This document shows, piece by piece, positions 43,069 through 51,103 of a stretch of DNA of 64,000 nucleotides; the first letter of the stretch is position 1; each line of letters opens with the position of its first letter. A program made the translations under genes and the position numbers. Where the stretch lies: contig NZ_CP109328.1 of the NCBI RefSeq assembly GCF_035918155.1, positions 310,001 to 374,000 on the forward strand, given 5' to 3'. A model generated the notes under the pieces. That model was not told the DNA's origin, did not search any database, and saw nothing but the letters and a program-made list of their open reading frames with translations. This stretch comes from Streptomyces sp. NBC_01591. Lineage in GTDB: Bacteria > Actinomycetota > Actinomycetes > Streptomycetales > Streptomycetaceae.

Positions 43069-43668
43069 ATGGCCACCCCCGACCACTCCTCGATGCCTCC
43101 CGCGGCGGACCGGCCCTCCGAGCCCGGCTATCCGCGACCGGGCGAGGTCTTGCGCCGGCTCCGTACCCAGCGGGGCATGTCGCTGAGGCAGGTCTCCGCG
43201 GAATGCGGGCTGTCGGTGTCGTTCCTGGCGGCACTGGAGCGGGGTGAGACCGATATCGCACTGGAGCGGCTCAGCCGCCTCGCCGGGGTGTTCGGCCACG
43301 ATGTGGGGTCCTTCCTCGGATTCTCCCGGGGGCGTGCCACGCCCTCGGTCTTCCCACTCCAGTCCCAGGAACGGCTGGAGCGGGCGCCGGGTGTCACGTA
43401 CCACGTCCTGCGCTCCCCGGAACTCGGATACCAGGTGATCACGGCCGACTTCCAGCCGGGCAGCGGACTCAGTGAGGAGCTGCAGCACGAGGGGACGGAC
43501 CTGATCGTCATGACCCGGGGCACCCTGGTGGCCCGCTACAACGGCGTGGACCACGAGCTGCGCGCCGGCGACTGCGTCCAGTGGTCGGCCGGCTATCCGC
43601 ACACCTTCCGCAACGACAGTACGGAGCCCGCCCAGTTCGTCGGAGTGCTCTTCTCCAGTCTCTACTGA
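43069..43668 (+). CDS. XRE-cupin transcriptional regulator
   Basis: A 199-residue protein: N-terminal XRE helix-turn-helix (GEVLRRLRTQRGMSLRQVSA, LSVSFLAALERGETDIALER) and C-terminal cupin (LRAGDCVQWSAGYPHTFRND). Cupin-linked XRE proteins usually sense a small metabolite. ATG 43069 follows AGGAAG. It sits between the LuxR regulator and the first oxygenase in the same direction, so the three form an operon. Confidence 0.9.
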   Translation: MATPDHSSMPPAADRPSEPGYPRPGEVLRRLRTQRGMSLRQVSAECGLSVSFLAALERGETDIALERLSRLAGVFGHDVGSFLGFSRGRATPSVFPLQSQERLERAPGVTYHVLRSPELGYQVITADFQPGSGLSEELQHEGTDLIVMTRGTLVARYNGVDHELRAGDCVQWSAGYPHTFRNDSTEPAQFVGVLFSSLY

Positions 43669-43721
43669 GCCCCTCTCACCGAGCACCTCCCATGCCCCCT
43701 ACGGAATACAGAGAGGCACCC

Positions 43722-44753
43722 GTGTCCCACGTCGATGCCCAGCCGGGTGATGGCCGTTCGCCCGCCGTCACCCTCGCCGAGCTGCGCCTGCCGGACGAGG
43801 TCCGCGACCGGCTCGGAGAGCAACTCGCCTCCACGCGCGATCCGTTCGGGGACATCGACCGAGCCTCGGCCCGCTGCCACCAGGCGTTCGGACAGCTCCC
43901 CCTGGGCCTGCTCCAGCTGCTGCTGGACTTCGGCCGGCACTCCGACGCCCCCGGCGTCGTGTACCTGCGCAACCTCCCGGTGGACCCGCTGCTCCCGCCC
44001 ACCCCCCGGGACGACGGACCGAGCCTCGGGAAACGGACGTTCACCGCCGAGGGGGTGCTGCTCGGGCTGAGCGGACTCCTCGGCGAGCCGGTGGGCTACC
44101 TCTCCGAGCGGGAGGGCCGCCTCGTGCACGACCTCGTCCCCGTCGCGCGCGGCGACGGAACGCGGACGAGCCAGGGCTCGACGGTCTTCCTCACCTTCTA
44201 CAACGACCTGGTCCACGACTGCACGGGGTGCTACAGCCGCTCGAGCCCCGACTTCGTGGTGCTGAACTGTCTGCGGGCCGACCGCGAGAGCGAGGCGTGT
44301 ACGTACTACGCCGACGCCCGCGACATCCTCGGGGTGCTCGACGAGGCGACCATCGATGTGCTGCGTTCCCCGGTCTTCCGGATGAGCGCGCCCGGCGGTT
44401 CCGTGAGCGCCCTCGGGGAAGGCCACGAGGTGTACTCCGAGCCGGTGCCGGTCCTGCGGGGACCGGGGGAGTTCCCGGAGGTCGTCAGCGCGGCCAACGG
44501 CGTACGGCCGCTGAGCCTGGCGGGGGAAGCGGCGTTCGAACTGTTCCAGACCGCTTGCCGTGCGGTGGCCCACGAGGTGCGACTGGCCCCGGGACAGGCG
44601 CTGCTCCTCCACAACCACAAGGGCGTGCACGCGCGTTCGCGGTACACCGCGCACTACGACGGGCGGGACCGCTGGCTCCAGCGGACCTATGTCCGGCGCA
44701 GCCTGTGGGACATCCGGCACCGTTCCGTGCCCGGACTGCGCCGCATCCACTGA
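43722..44753 (+). CDS. Clavaminate-synthase-like oxygenase 1, with Tyr replacing the first iron ligand
   Basis: A 343-residue member of the Fe(II)/2-oxoglutarate oxygenase family that hydroxylates amino acids (clavaminate synthase, VioC, AsnO type). It aligns end to end with the paralogue at 47122-48141. In the HxD/E motif that binds iron, the paralogue has FLNFHNDIVH but this protein has FLTFYNDLVH, so Tyr160 replaces His; Asp162 is kept, as are the distal His303 (GVHARS) and Arg321 (DRWLQRTYVRR). The codon is TAC at 44199. It may be inactive, altered, or a helper subunit. GTG 43722 follows GAGAGG; an ATG at 43692 lacks a ribosome site. Confidence 0.88.
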   Translation: MSHVDAQPGDGRSPAVTLAELRLPDEVRDRLGEQLASTRDPFGDIDRASARCHQAFGQLPLGLLQLLLDFGRHSDAPGVVYLRNLPVDPLLPPTPRDDGPSLGKRTFTAEGVLLGLSGLLGEPVGYLSEREGRLVHDLVPVARGDGTRTSQGSTVFLTFYNDLVHDCTGCYSRSSPDFVVLNCLRADRESEACTYYADARDILGVLDEATIDVLRSPVFRMSAPGGSVSALGEGHEVYSEPVPVLRGPGEFPEVVSAANGVRPLSLAGEAAFELFQTACRAVAHEVRLAPGQALLLHNHKGVHARSRYTAHYDGRDRWLQRTYVRRSLWDIRHRSVPGLRRIH

Positions 44754-44768
44754 CCCCGCCGCCCGCCC

Positions 44769-44819
44769 GTACATGTCTCCGCCCCCGGACGCTCGTGCGC
44801 CGGGGGCGGAGACATGTAC
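44769..44819. terminator. Bidirectional hairpin between convergent genes
   Basis: Perfect 20-bp arms (GTACATGTCTCCGCCCCCGG at 44769-44788 and its complement at 44800-44819) around an 11-base loop, between the ends of oxygenase 1 and the ATP-grasp gene. No U-tract, as usual for Streptomyces. Confidence 0.8.
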
Positions 44820-44829
44820 GGATCCGGGG

Positions 44830-45837
44830 TTACGGGAGCTTCCCGGCGGTGCGCAGCGAGTCCAGCACGGCCCGTACGGCCTCGGTGGACTGGTCCTCGC
44901 CGGTGGCCCGCTGGTGGTAGCAGAGACCGGCGGGGTTCTCCAGATTGACCTCGATCACGTGCGGATACGCCAGGTCGATCCCCGCGAAGTGGATGCCGTG
45001 GTCCCTCAGTTGCTTCCCGATGGCGCGGACGAAGGTCTCCTCGTCCGGGGTGAGTTGCAGCCTCTCGTAGCGTGCGCCGATGGTGGCATTGGCCCGGTTG
45101 TCGTTGTCCAGGGGGAAGCGGAGATAGCCGGAGACGGGGTTCTCGCCCGCGAGGATCACGCGCTTCTCGTGGGTGCGCGCATGCGGGAGGTACTCCTGCA
45201 GAACGGCGTAGCGCTCGGCCTTCCCGATGACGGTGCGGCCGTAACTGTCGTACCGCGAGGTGGCGTTGCCGGTGGCCGAGCTGAGCAGCGCCGCGCTGTT
45301 GCGGTCCTGGGCGCTGACGACGTACACATCGGCGCCGCAGCCCTCGTTGGGCGGCTTGAGGATCCACGGGCGGTCCGCGACGTCGGAGACGAGCCCGCCC
45401 AGGAAACCGGAGTCGTTCGACACGTACGAGGAGGGCCGGTGCCCGGGAGGCACGAGGGCGCCGAGAGTGACCTTGGAGTTGAGGAAGAAGAGGGCGCTCG
45501 CGCCGTTCACGAAGGGAACCCGCTGGTTGAGCAACCACAGGAGCTGGAAGTACTCGGTGCCCGCGTCGGGGTGGGGCCCGGCGAGCACCCACACCAGGTC
45601 GAAGTCCTCGGTCGGCCCGTGCGGGGTCTGCGGTGCCGGGAAGGGGTCGCCGGGGGCGATCGGGGCGGTCAGTCGCGTACGGTCGCACACGAGCACGGAG
45701 TCGTGCAGGGCGAGTGTGTGGACGTTCCCGATGTGCACGTCGTGGCCGTCGCGCAGCAGGGCGCTGGGGACGAGTGACTGGTTGTCGAGCTCGAACTCCT
45801 CTGCTCCCGACACCAGGACCAGGATCTTGTACGGCAT
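44830..45837 (-). CDS. ATP-grasp ligase 1, glutathione-synthetase-like
   Basis: A 335-residue enzyme expected to activate a carboxylate as acyl phosphate and join it to an amine. The N-terminal part (MPYKILVLVSG) and the ATP-grasp core resemble GshB: RPWILKPPNEGCGADVYVVS holds the ATP lysine and glycine loop, LQEYLPHARTHEKRVILAGE the middle, and HVIEVNLENPAGLCYHQ the metal-binding end. It follows ATP-grasp ligase 2 with 1 bp between stop and start, so the two are translated together. Substrates likely include the amino acids made by this cluster. Confidence 0.88.
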   Translation of the reverse strand: MPYKILVLVSGAEEFELDNQSLVPSALLRDGHDVHIGNVHTLALHDSVLVCDRTRLTAPIAPGDPFPAPQTPHGPTEDFDLVWVLAGPHPDAGTEYFQLLWLLNQRVPFVNGASALFFLNSKVTLGALVPPGHRPSSYVSNDSGFLGGLVSDVADRPWILKPPNEGCGADVYVVSAQDRNSAALLSSATGNATSRYDSYGRTVIGKAERYAVLQEYLPHARTHEKRVILAGENPVSGYLRFPLDNDNRANATIGARYERLQLTPDEETFVRAIGKQLRDHGIHFAGIDLAYPHVIEVNLENPAGLCYHQRATGEDQSTEAVRAVLDSLRTAGKLP

Positions 45838-45838
45838 G

Positions 45839-47068
45839 TCAGTCGCCTTCCTCGATGTTCTCGACGCCCTCGACGAGGTTCTCCATGAGCCAGTTCTCAG
45901 TCGCCAGCAGCCGCTCCTCCACCTGCTCAGGCCCGTCCCCGGAAACGATGGCGAAGCACAGGTGGTGGGCGCTGTGCCGGGTGGTCTCGCCGGGCGCGAG
46001 CTTCTCGTTCACCTCGTAGTGCCGCACCCAGGGGAACGGCGGCCTCCCCGGCGCCCGCACCGGGCGGCCCTGGGGCAGTACGGAGACGGAGCCGTGCACC
46101 AGGGCCGGCGGGTCCTGGGACGGTGCGGGCACGGGCAGCCCGCAGGACAGGCGCAACACGGCGGCGTGCGGGTCCACTCCGTAGGTGGCCAGCGTGAGTG
46201 CGGGGATCCGGTCGCCGCCGACCCGTGAGGCGATCTCGCACAGCACCAGCTCGTCGTCGGGCGTGTGGAAGACCTCCAGGTGGAACGCGCTCGTCGGAGG
46301 TGTCTCGAAGGCCTCCAGGACCTGGTCGAGATAGCTCTCCAGGCGGCGGGCGAAGGGGCTGTCCGAGCGCAGCTGCACCGATCCGTTGTTCTGCCCTGAG
46401 AAGACCCCCAGACAGCTGCGCAGATAGCGGGAGGAGGCCACGAAGCGGTAGCCGCCGGAGAGCACCGCGTCGATGTGGTACATCGGACCCTCGACGAACG
46501 CCTCCGCCATCAGGTCCTCCCGCCAGGGCAGTCGGCTGAAGTCGATGAGGTCGTCCTCGCCCCGCAGCACCGAGATGTCGCGCGAGCCGCCCTGTTTCAC
46601 CGGCTTGACGACGACCGGATACCCGTGTTTCTCGACGAATTCCGTCAGGTCGGCGAAAGCGGCGAGGCGTACGAAGTCGGGCACGGGCACGGTCCGGCTC
46701 GCGGTCTCCTTCATGACGGCCTTGTCGCGGAAGGAGAGGGCGCTCGCGGAGGACTGGCCCGGGAGGCCGAAGTCCTCCCGGATGCGGGCGGCCCGCTCCA
46801 GGTCGTACTCGTTGTCGGTGATGACGTGGGTGAAGGGCCGCTCGCGCGCCATCCTGCGGATCATGAGCTCCGCGTACGGGACGGACTCGCACCCCGGCAC
46901 GTACTCGTAGTGGGCCAGCCCCTCCGTGTGTTCCAGCTCGTGGTGGCTGAAGACGTGCAGCCGGTCCGGGCACTCGGGGAACATGGCCGGATAGTCCAGC
47001 CGGGGGCCGTAGTTGATGACGGCGATCCGCGGGTCCGCGTCGTCGTTCGGGGGGGTCGTGGTGGTCAT
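45839..47068 (-). CDS. ATP-grasp ligase 2
   Basis: A 409-residue carboxylate-amine ligase. The ATP-grasp core shows YPVVVKPVKQGGSRDISVLR (phosphate-binding lysine and loop), LMAEAFVEGPMYHIDAVLSG and a C-terminal metal site in LEVFHTPDDELVLCEIASRV then GGDRI. The N-terminal domain (RIAVINYGPRLDYPAMFPEC) is a Rossmann-like pre-ATP-grasp fold. ATG 47068. It lies between oxygenase 2 upstream and ligase 1 downstream on one strand. Confidence 0.9.
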   Translation of the reverse strand: MTTTTPPNDDADPRIAVINYGPRLDYPAMFPECPDRLHVFSHHELEHTEGLAHYEYVPGCESVPYAELMIRRMARERPFTHVITDNEYDLERAARIREDFGLPGQSSASALSFRDKAVMKETASRTVPVPDFVRLAAFADLTEFVEKHGYPVVVKPVKQGGSRDISVLRGEDDLIDFSRLPWREDLMAEAFVEGPMYHIDAVLSGGYRFVASSRYLRSCLGVFSGQNNGSVQLRSDSPFARRLESYLDQVLEAFETPPTSAFHLEVFHTPDDELVLCEIASRVGGDRIPALTLATYGVDPHAAVLRLSCGLPVPAPSQDPPALVHGSVSVLPQGRPVRAPGRPPFPWVRHYEVNEKLAPGETTRHSAHHLCFAIVSGDGPEQVEERLLATENWLMENLVEGVENIEEGD

Positions 47069-47121
47069 GGTCGGGTGTCTCGCCTTCCGATGCCGCGTGG
47101 ACGTGAGGGGCCGGCGCGCAC

Positions 47122-48141
47122 TCAGTGCAGGCGCCGGGAGCCGGGGGTGGCCCGGTGGCGGATGGTCCACTGGCTGCGGCGTACATACGTCCGCTGGAGC
47201 CACCGGTCCCGGCCGTCGTACCGCGCCGTGAAGGAGGAACGGGCGTGCAGGCCCTTGCGGTTGTTGATGAGCAGCGCCTGCCCGGGGCGGAGGAAGACCT
47301 CGTGGGCGACCTCCCGGCAGGCCTCCTGCAGCCGGTCGAGCGCGGCGCGGGCCCGCCCGTCCAGCGCGCGGATCCCGTTGGCGGCCGCGGAGACCTCGGG
47401 GCAGGACTCGGGGCCGCTGATCATCGGGACCGGGTCGGAGAGCACCTCGCCGCCGCCCGCGACCTCCCGCACGTAACTGCCGGGGGCGTTCATCCGGAAC
47501 AGCGGGCTGCGCAGGATCTCCAGGGTCGCCGGGTCCAGGGCGCGGCAGATGTCCCGGGCGTCGGCGTAGTACGTGCCCGCGATCTCCTCGTGGTCGGCGC
47601 GCAGGCAGCTGAGGACGAGGAAGTCCGGGCCGGCCAGGTCGTAGCGGCCGCTCTCGTCGTGGACGATGTCGTTGTGGAAGTTGAGGAAGACGGAGGACCC
47701 CTGGTTGGTTTGCGTCATGGCGCCCCCAGGCACCGGGACGACATCGTGCACCAGCTGTCCGTTCTTCTCCGTGGCGAAGCCGACCGGCTCGCCTAGCAGC
47801 CCGCTCAGCCCCAGCAGCACCCCCTCGGCGACGAAGGTGCTCTTGTCCGGGCAAGGACCGCCGTCCCGGGGGGTGTCCGGGAGCCACGGGTCGACCGGGG
47901 CGTTGCGGACGTACCCGACGCCGGGGGTGTCGGAGTGCCGCCCGAAGTCCAGGAGCTGTTGCAGCGTGGGGGTGGGCAGTTGGGCGAAGATCTGCAGGTA
48001 TCGGGTCATCAGCCAGTCGATGTCGCGGCCCGGTCCGGGCAGCTCGGCCAGACGGCCGCCGAGAGCGTCACGTACCGGGTCCGGCAGGTCGATCGTGACC
48101 AGGGTGGATACCGCCGCGCGGGCGGGTGCGGGCGCTGTCAT
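47122..48141 (-). CDS. Clavaminate-synthase-like Fe(II)/2-oxoglutarate oxygenase 2
   Basis: A 339-residue oxygenase with all expected metal and cosubstrate residues: His156 and Asp158 in FLNFHNDIVH, His299 in GLHARS, and Arg317 in DRWLQRTYVRR for 2-oxoglutarate. Relatives hydroxylate the beta carbon of Arg, Asn or Asp, free or bound. A hydroxylated aspartate, methylaspartate or diaminobutyrate is a reasonable guess here. It lies 45 bp downstream of the aspartate kinase gene and 53 bp before ligase 2, so one operon may run from 53.5 to 44.8 kb. Confidence 0.92.
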   Translation of the reverse strand: MTAPAPARAAVSTLVTIDLPDPVRDALGGRLAELPGPGRDIDWLMTRYLQIFAQLPTPTLQQLLDFGRHSDTPGVGYVRNAPVDPWLPDTPRDGGPCPDKSTFVAEGVLLGLSGLLGEPVGFATEKNGQLVHDVVPVPGGAMTQTNQGSSVFLNFHNDIVHDESGRYDLAGPDFLVLSCLRADHEEIAGTYYADARDICRALDPATLEILRSPLFRMNAPGSYVREVAGGGEVLSDPVPMISGPESCPEVSAAANGIRALDGRARAALDRLQEACREVAHEVFLRPGQALLINNRKGLHARSSFTARYDGRDRWLQRTYVRRSQWTIRHRATPGSRRLH

Positions 48142-48186
48142 GTACGTACTCCTTCCGACTTCAAGGGATTCCGCGCGGGCCCGGGG

Positions 48187-49278
48187 TCAGACACGGGCGG
48201 GGGAGGGTGAAGGTCCTGGGCCGTCGTGCAGGCGTTGCGCGAGCCGTACGGCCGCCGCCTCGTCCCCGGCGGTGTGGACGACTCCGCGCCCTCCGTGGAG
48301 CGCGGTGACCGGGACACCGGCCGTGCGCCCGGGGTCGACGCCGTGCCGCAGTTGGGACTCCCGCTGGTCCGCGTAGCCGCCGATCACCGCCACCCGGGGG
48401 CCGTCCGTCAGCCGGAGCGACTGCACGCCGTCGGTGCGAAAGGCGCGGTGGGCCAGGTCCGCAGTGCTGTCGTCCGGGTATTCCAGCACGCGGGAGCGGA
48501 GGTTGAGAACGACGGCCGAGGCGGACGACTTCCCCGGGCCGATGACCGTTCCGGGGGTGAACGGCTCCTTGTTGTGCCGGCAGCGGATCTCGATGCCGTG
48601 CCGCTCCGCGAGGCGTACGGCGCGGTGGTGCAGCACTTTGGCGCCGTGCCGGGACATGGCGGTGGCGTCGGCGTACGAGACCTCCCGCAGCAGCCTGGTG
48701 CCGGAGACCTGGTTGGGGTCGCAGCTGTGGATGCCCTCCACGTCGGAGTGGATCTCGCACTGTGCGGCGCCGAGCGCCACGGCCGCGGCGACCGCCGACA
48801 GGTCGGAGCTGTTCTTGCCCAGCCAGGTGGGACGGGCGCGCCCGTCGGCGGCCTGGCCGCCGGGGACGACGACCACCTCGTGGGAGGCGAGCGCGCGGCG
48901 CAGCGGTTCCGGGTCGATGCGCTCCAGCCGGGCCCACATGAAGGTCTCGTCGGTGGTGAACCCGGTCTCGTGCCCGGCCAGCACGGTGGTGCTCAGTCCC
49001 AGTCGGTGCAGCGCTGCGGCGAGCAGCTGCGCGCTGACCGTGTCGGCGAGGGTGAGCAGTCCGGCCACCCGGTCGTCCCCGGGGTACGGGGCCACCTCGT
49101 GCAGGCGCTCCCGGAGCCGCTCGGTCTCCCCGGGCATCGCGCTGACCACGACCGCGAGGCGCTGCCGGGAGGACTCGATCCGTGCGCGGAGCGCGCGGGC
49201 CAGCTCGGTGTACGCCTCCGGTGCGGCGAAGCTGGAGCCGCCGAACTTGAGCACCGCGACGGAGCCGACGGGGGTCAC
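48187..49278 (-). CDS. Dedicated aspartate kinase with shortened regulatory region
   Basis: A 363-residue kinase that phosphorylates the side chain of aspartate. The KFGGSS motif is at residues 11-16; SDVEGIHSCDPN and SRHGAKVLHHRAVRLAE match the catalytic core. The glycine-rich GRGGSD of housekeeping enzymes is GKNSSD here. After the core (GTVIGP) only about 105 residues remain, enough for roughly one ACT domain rather than two, so lysine/threonine feedback may be weakened. GTG 49278 overlaps the stop of the dehydrogenase gene (GTGA). With that enzyme it feeds aspartate semialdehyde to the cluster's aminotransferase. Confidence 0.9.
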   Translation of the reverse strand: MTPVGSVAVLKFGGSSFAAPEAYTELARALRARIESSRQRLAVVVSAMPGETERLRERLHEVAPYPGDDRVAGLLTLADTVSAQLLAAALHRLGLSTTVLAGHETGFTTDETFMWARLERIDPEPLRRALASHEVVVVPGGQAADGRARPTWLGKNSSDLSAVAAAVALGAAQCEIHSDVEGIHSCDPNQVSGTRLLREVSYADATAMSRHGAKVLHHRAVRLAERHGIEIRCRHNKEPFTPGTVIGPGKSSASAVVLNLRSRVLEYPDDSTADLAHRAFRTDGVQSLRLTDGPRVAVIGGYADQRESQLRHGVDPGRTAGVPVTALHGGRGVVHTAGDEAAAVRLAQRLHDGPGPSPSPARV

Positions 49279-50321
49279 AGCGCGCCCCGCGCGACGAGTT
49301 CCTCGGCGATCTGGAGGGCGTTGAGCGCGGCGCCGATGCGGAGATTGTCGGCGACGACCCACAGCCAGAAGCCGCGAGGATTGTGCGGGCTCACCCGGAC
49401 GCGGCCCACGTGGACGTGGTTGGCCTCGTCGATGGTGCGCGGGGTGGGGAAGGCACCTGGGGTGTCCCGGTCGTGCACGGTGACCTCGGGCAGGGCGGCG
49501 AGCAGGGCGACGAGCTCCGCACGGTCCACCACGTCGTCGCACTCGATCCAGGCGGCCTCGGAGTGCCCGTTCCGCACGGGGACGCGCACACAGGTGGTGG
49601 TCACGTCGAGGTGGGGCAGGCCGAGGATCTTCCGGGACTCCTGGAGCATCTTCTGCTCCTCCATCGTGAAGCCGCTGTCCAGGAGCTCGTCGATGAAAGG
49701 AATCACGTTGAAGGCGAGGGTGGGGCTGAACTCCACCTGCGGGCCGGGCTCCGAGGGGTCCTCGAGTGCGGCCCGGGTGGCCTCGTACAGCTCCGCCGTC
49801 CCGGAGTGCCCACGCCCGGAGGCGGCCTGGTACGTGCTGACCACGGCCCTGCTCAGGCCCCACCGGTCCTCGACCGGACGCAACAGCCGTACCAGCGGGA
49901 TCGTCGAACAGTTGGGGTTGGCGGCGATGCCGCTCGCGGGGCGCCGGGTGAGCGTCTCCGCGTTGACCTGCGGGACGACGAGCGGGGTGTCGGGGTCCAT
50001 CCGGAAGGCGTTGGTGTTGTCGACGACCAGCGCCCCCTGACCGGCCGCCACCGGTGCCCACTTCCTGCTGACCTCGCTGCCGGCGGAGAAGAAGGCGAGG
50101 TCGACGCAGGAGAAGTCGAAGGTGTCCAGGGCTGATACCCGATGGTCCCGGCCGTCCACCTCCAGGGTGCGCCCGGCCGAGCGGGGCGAGGCGACGAGGT
50201 GGATCTCCCGGTAGCGGAAGGACCGGTCCTCGATGAGACCGATCAGTGTCTCGCCGACCGCGCCGGTGGCACCGACCAGGGCGATCCGGGGCGCGGTGGG
50301 GTCGTGCGGGGTGTGCGGCAT
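49275..50321 (-). CDS. asd: Aspartate-semialdehyde dehydrogenase
   Basis: A 348-residue enzyme that reduces aspartyl phosphate to aspartate semialdehyde with NADPH. The nucleotide loop ALVGATGAVGETL is at the N-terminus, the active-site Cys lies in ANPNCSTIPLVRLL, and the substrate region STYQAASGRGHSGTAEL is conserved. ATG 50321 follows GGGAAG. Coupled by GTGA overlap to aspartate kinase, which marks the pair as a pathway-specific set rather than the housekeeping one. Confidence 0.94.
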   Translation of the reverse strand: MPHTPHDPTAPRIALVGATGAVGETLIGLIEDRSFRYREIHLVASPRSAGRTLEVDGRDHRVSALDTFDFSCVDLAFFSAGSEVSRKWAPVAAGQGALVVDNTNAFRMDPDTPLVVPQVNAETLTRRPASGIAANPNCSTIPLVRLLRPVEDRWGLSRAVVSTYQAASGRGHSGTAELYEATRAALEDPSEPGPQVEFSPTLAFNVIPFIDELLDSGFTMEEQKMLQESRKILGLPHLDVTTTCVRVPVRNGHSEAAWIECDDVVDRAELVALLAALPEVTVHDRDTPGAFPTPRTIDEANHVHVGRVRVSPHNPRGFWLWVVADNLRIGAALNALQIAEELVARGAL

Positions 50322-50364
50322 GATGCTTCCCTTCGCTGGGGTACGCGCGGTGCGGGCGCGGAAC

Positions 50365-51060
50365 TCATCGCAGGTCGGGCAGGAGACGGAGCAGGGCGCC
50401 GGGACGCGAGGACACGGGCAGCGCGTCGACGAAGTGCACGGCGGCACCGACGGCGGCCGCCCCCGCGTCGGCCACGCGGTCGTCACCGACCATCGCGGTG
50501 TCCGCGCCGTCCAGGCCCAGCAGGGTGAGGGCGGTACGGAAGAGCTCCGGGTCCGGCTTCTGGACGCCGTGCTCGAACGACAGCACGTACGCCTCCACGA
50601 ACCGGTCGAGGCCGTGCGCCCGGAAGACGGGACGCAGGTCCCAGCCGATGTTGCTGACCACGGCGATGGGAATCCCGGCGCCGTGCAGCGTGCGGAGCAC
50701 CTCCGCGGTATCCGGATAGGGCTGCCAGGCCGGAGCTGTCATATGGCGTTCGTAGAGCGCGTCGGCCAAGTGGGGCCAGGGCAGCCCGGCCGCGTGCAGC
50801 AGGCCGGTGAACGCCTTCCGGTGCCGTACGGCGTCCAGGTCACGCTCCCGCCACAGCTGTTCCAGGGCGGGGTCCACCTGGCGGGGAGCGGGACCGCCGG
50901 GAACCGCTCCGACCTCCCGCAGCCGCTGCGCCCAGTGGTGGATCTCGTCCTCGGCGGTGTCCGTTCCGGCCTCGGTGAGGACGGCGCGCAGCCAGTCCTG
51001 CGGGCTCTCCAGGTGGAAGAGCGTGCCGGAGAAGTCGAACATGCAGCCTTTGACGGGCAT
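50365..51060 (-). CDS. HAD-family hydrolase with altered catalytic motif
   Basis: A 231-residue HAD protein. Motif I reads FDFSGTL: Asp9 nucleophile is present but the second Asp of DxD is Ser11. Motif II is VVSNIGWD, motif III Lys is in HGVQKPDPELF, and motif IV is MVGDDRVADAGAA. Loss of the general acid suggests weak or non-phosphatase activity, though FDFSGT is seen in some actinomycete HAD proteins. It lies between the glycosyltransferase and the dehydrogenase with short gaps (about 43 bp each), so it belongs to the operon. Confidence 0.88.
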   Translation of the reverse strand: MPVKGCMFDFSGTLFHLESPQDWLRAVLTEAGTDTAEDEIHHWAQRLREVGAVPGGPAPRQVDPALEQLWRERDLDAVRHRKAFTGLLHAAGLPWPHLADALYERHMTAPAWQPYPDTAEVLRTLHGAGIPIAVVSNIGWDLRPVFRAHGLDRFVEAYVLSFEHGVQKPDPELFRTALTLLGLDGADTAMVGDDRVADAGAAAVGAAVHFVDALPVSSRPGALLRLLPDLR

Positions 51061-51103
51061 TCGGGCTCCTTCGTCGACAAGGGGGTTGTTCGGTGAGGGG
51101 TGG

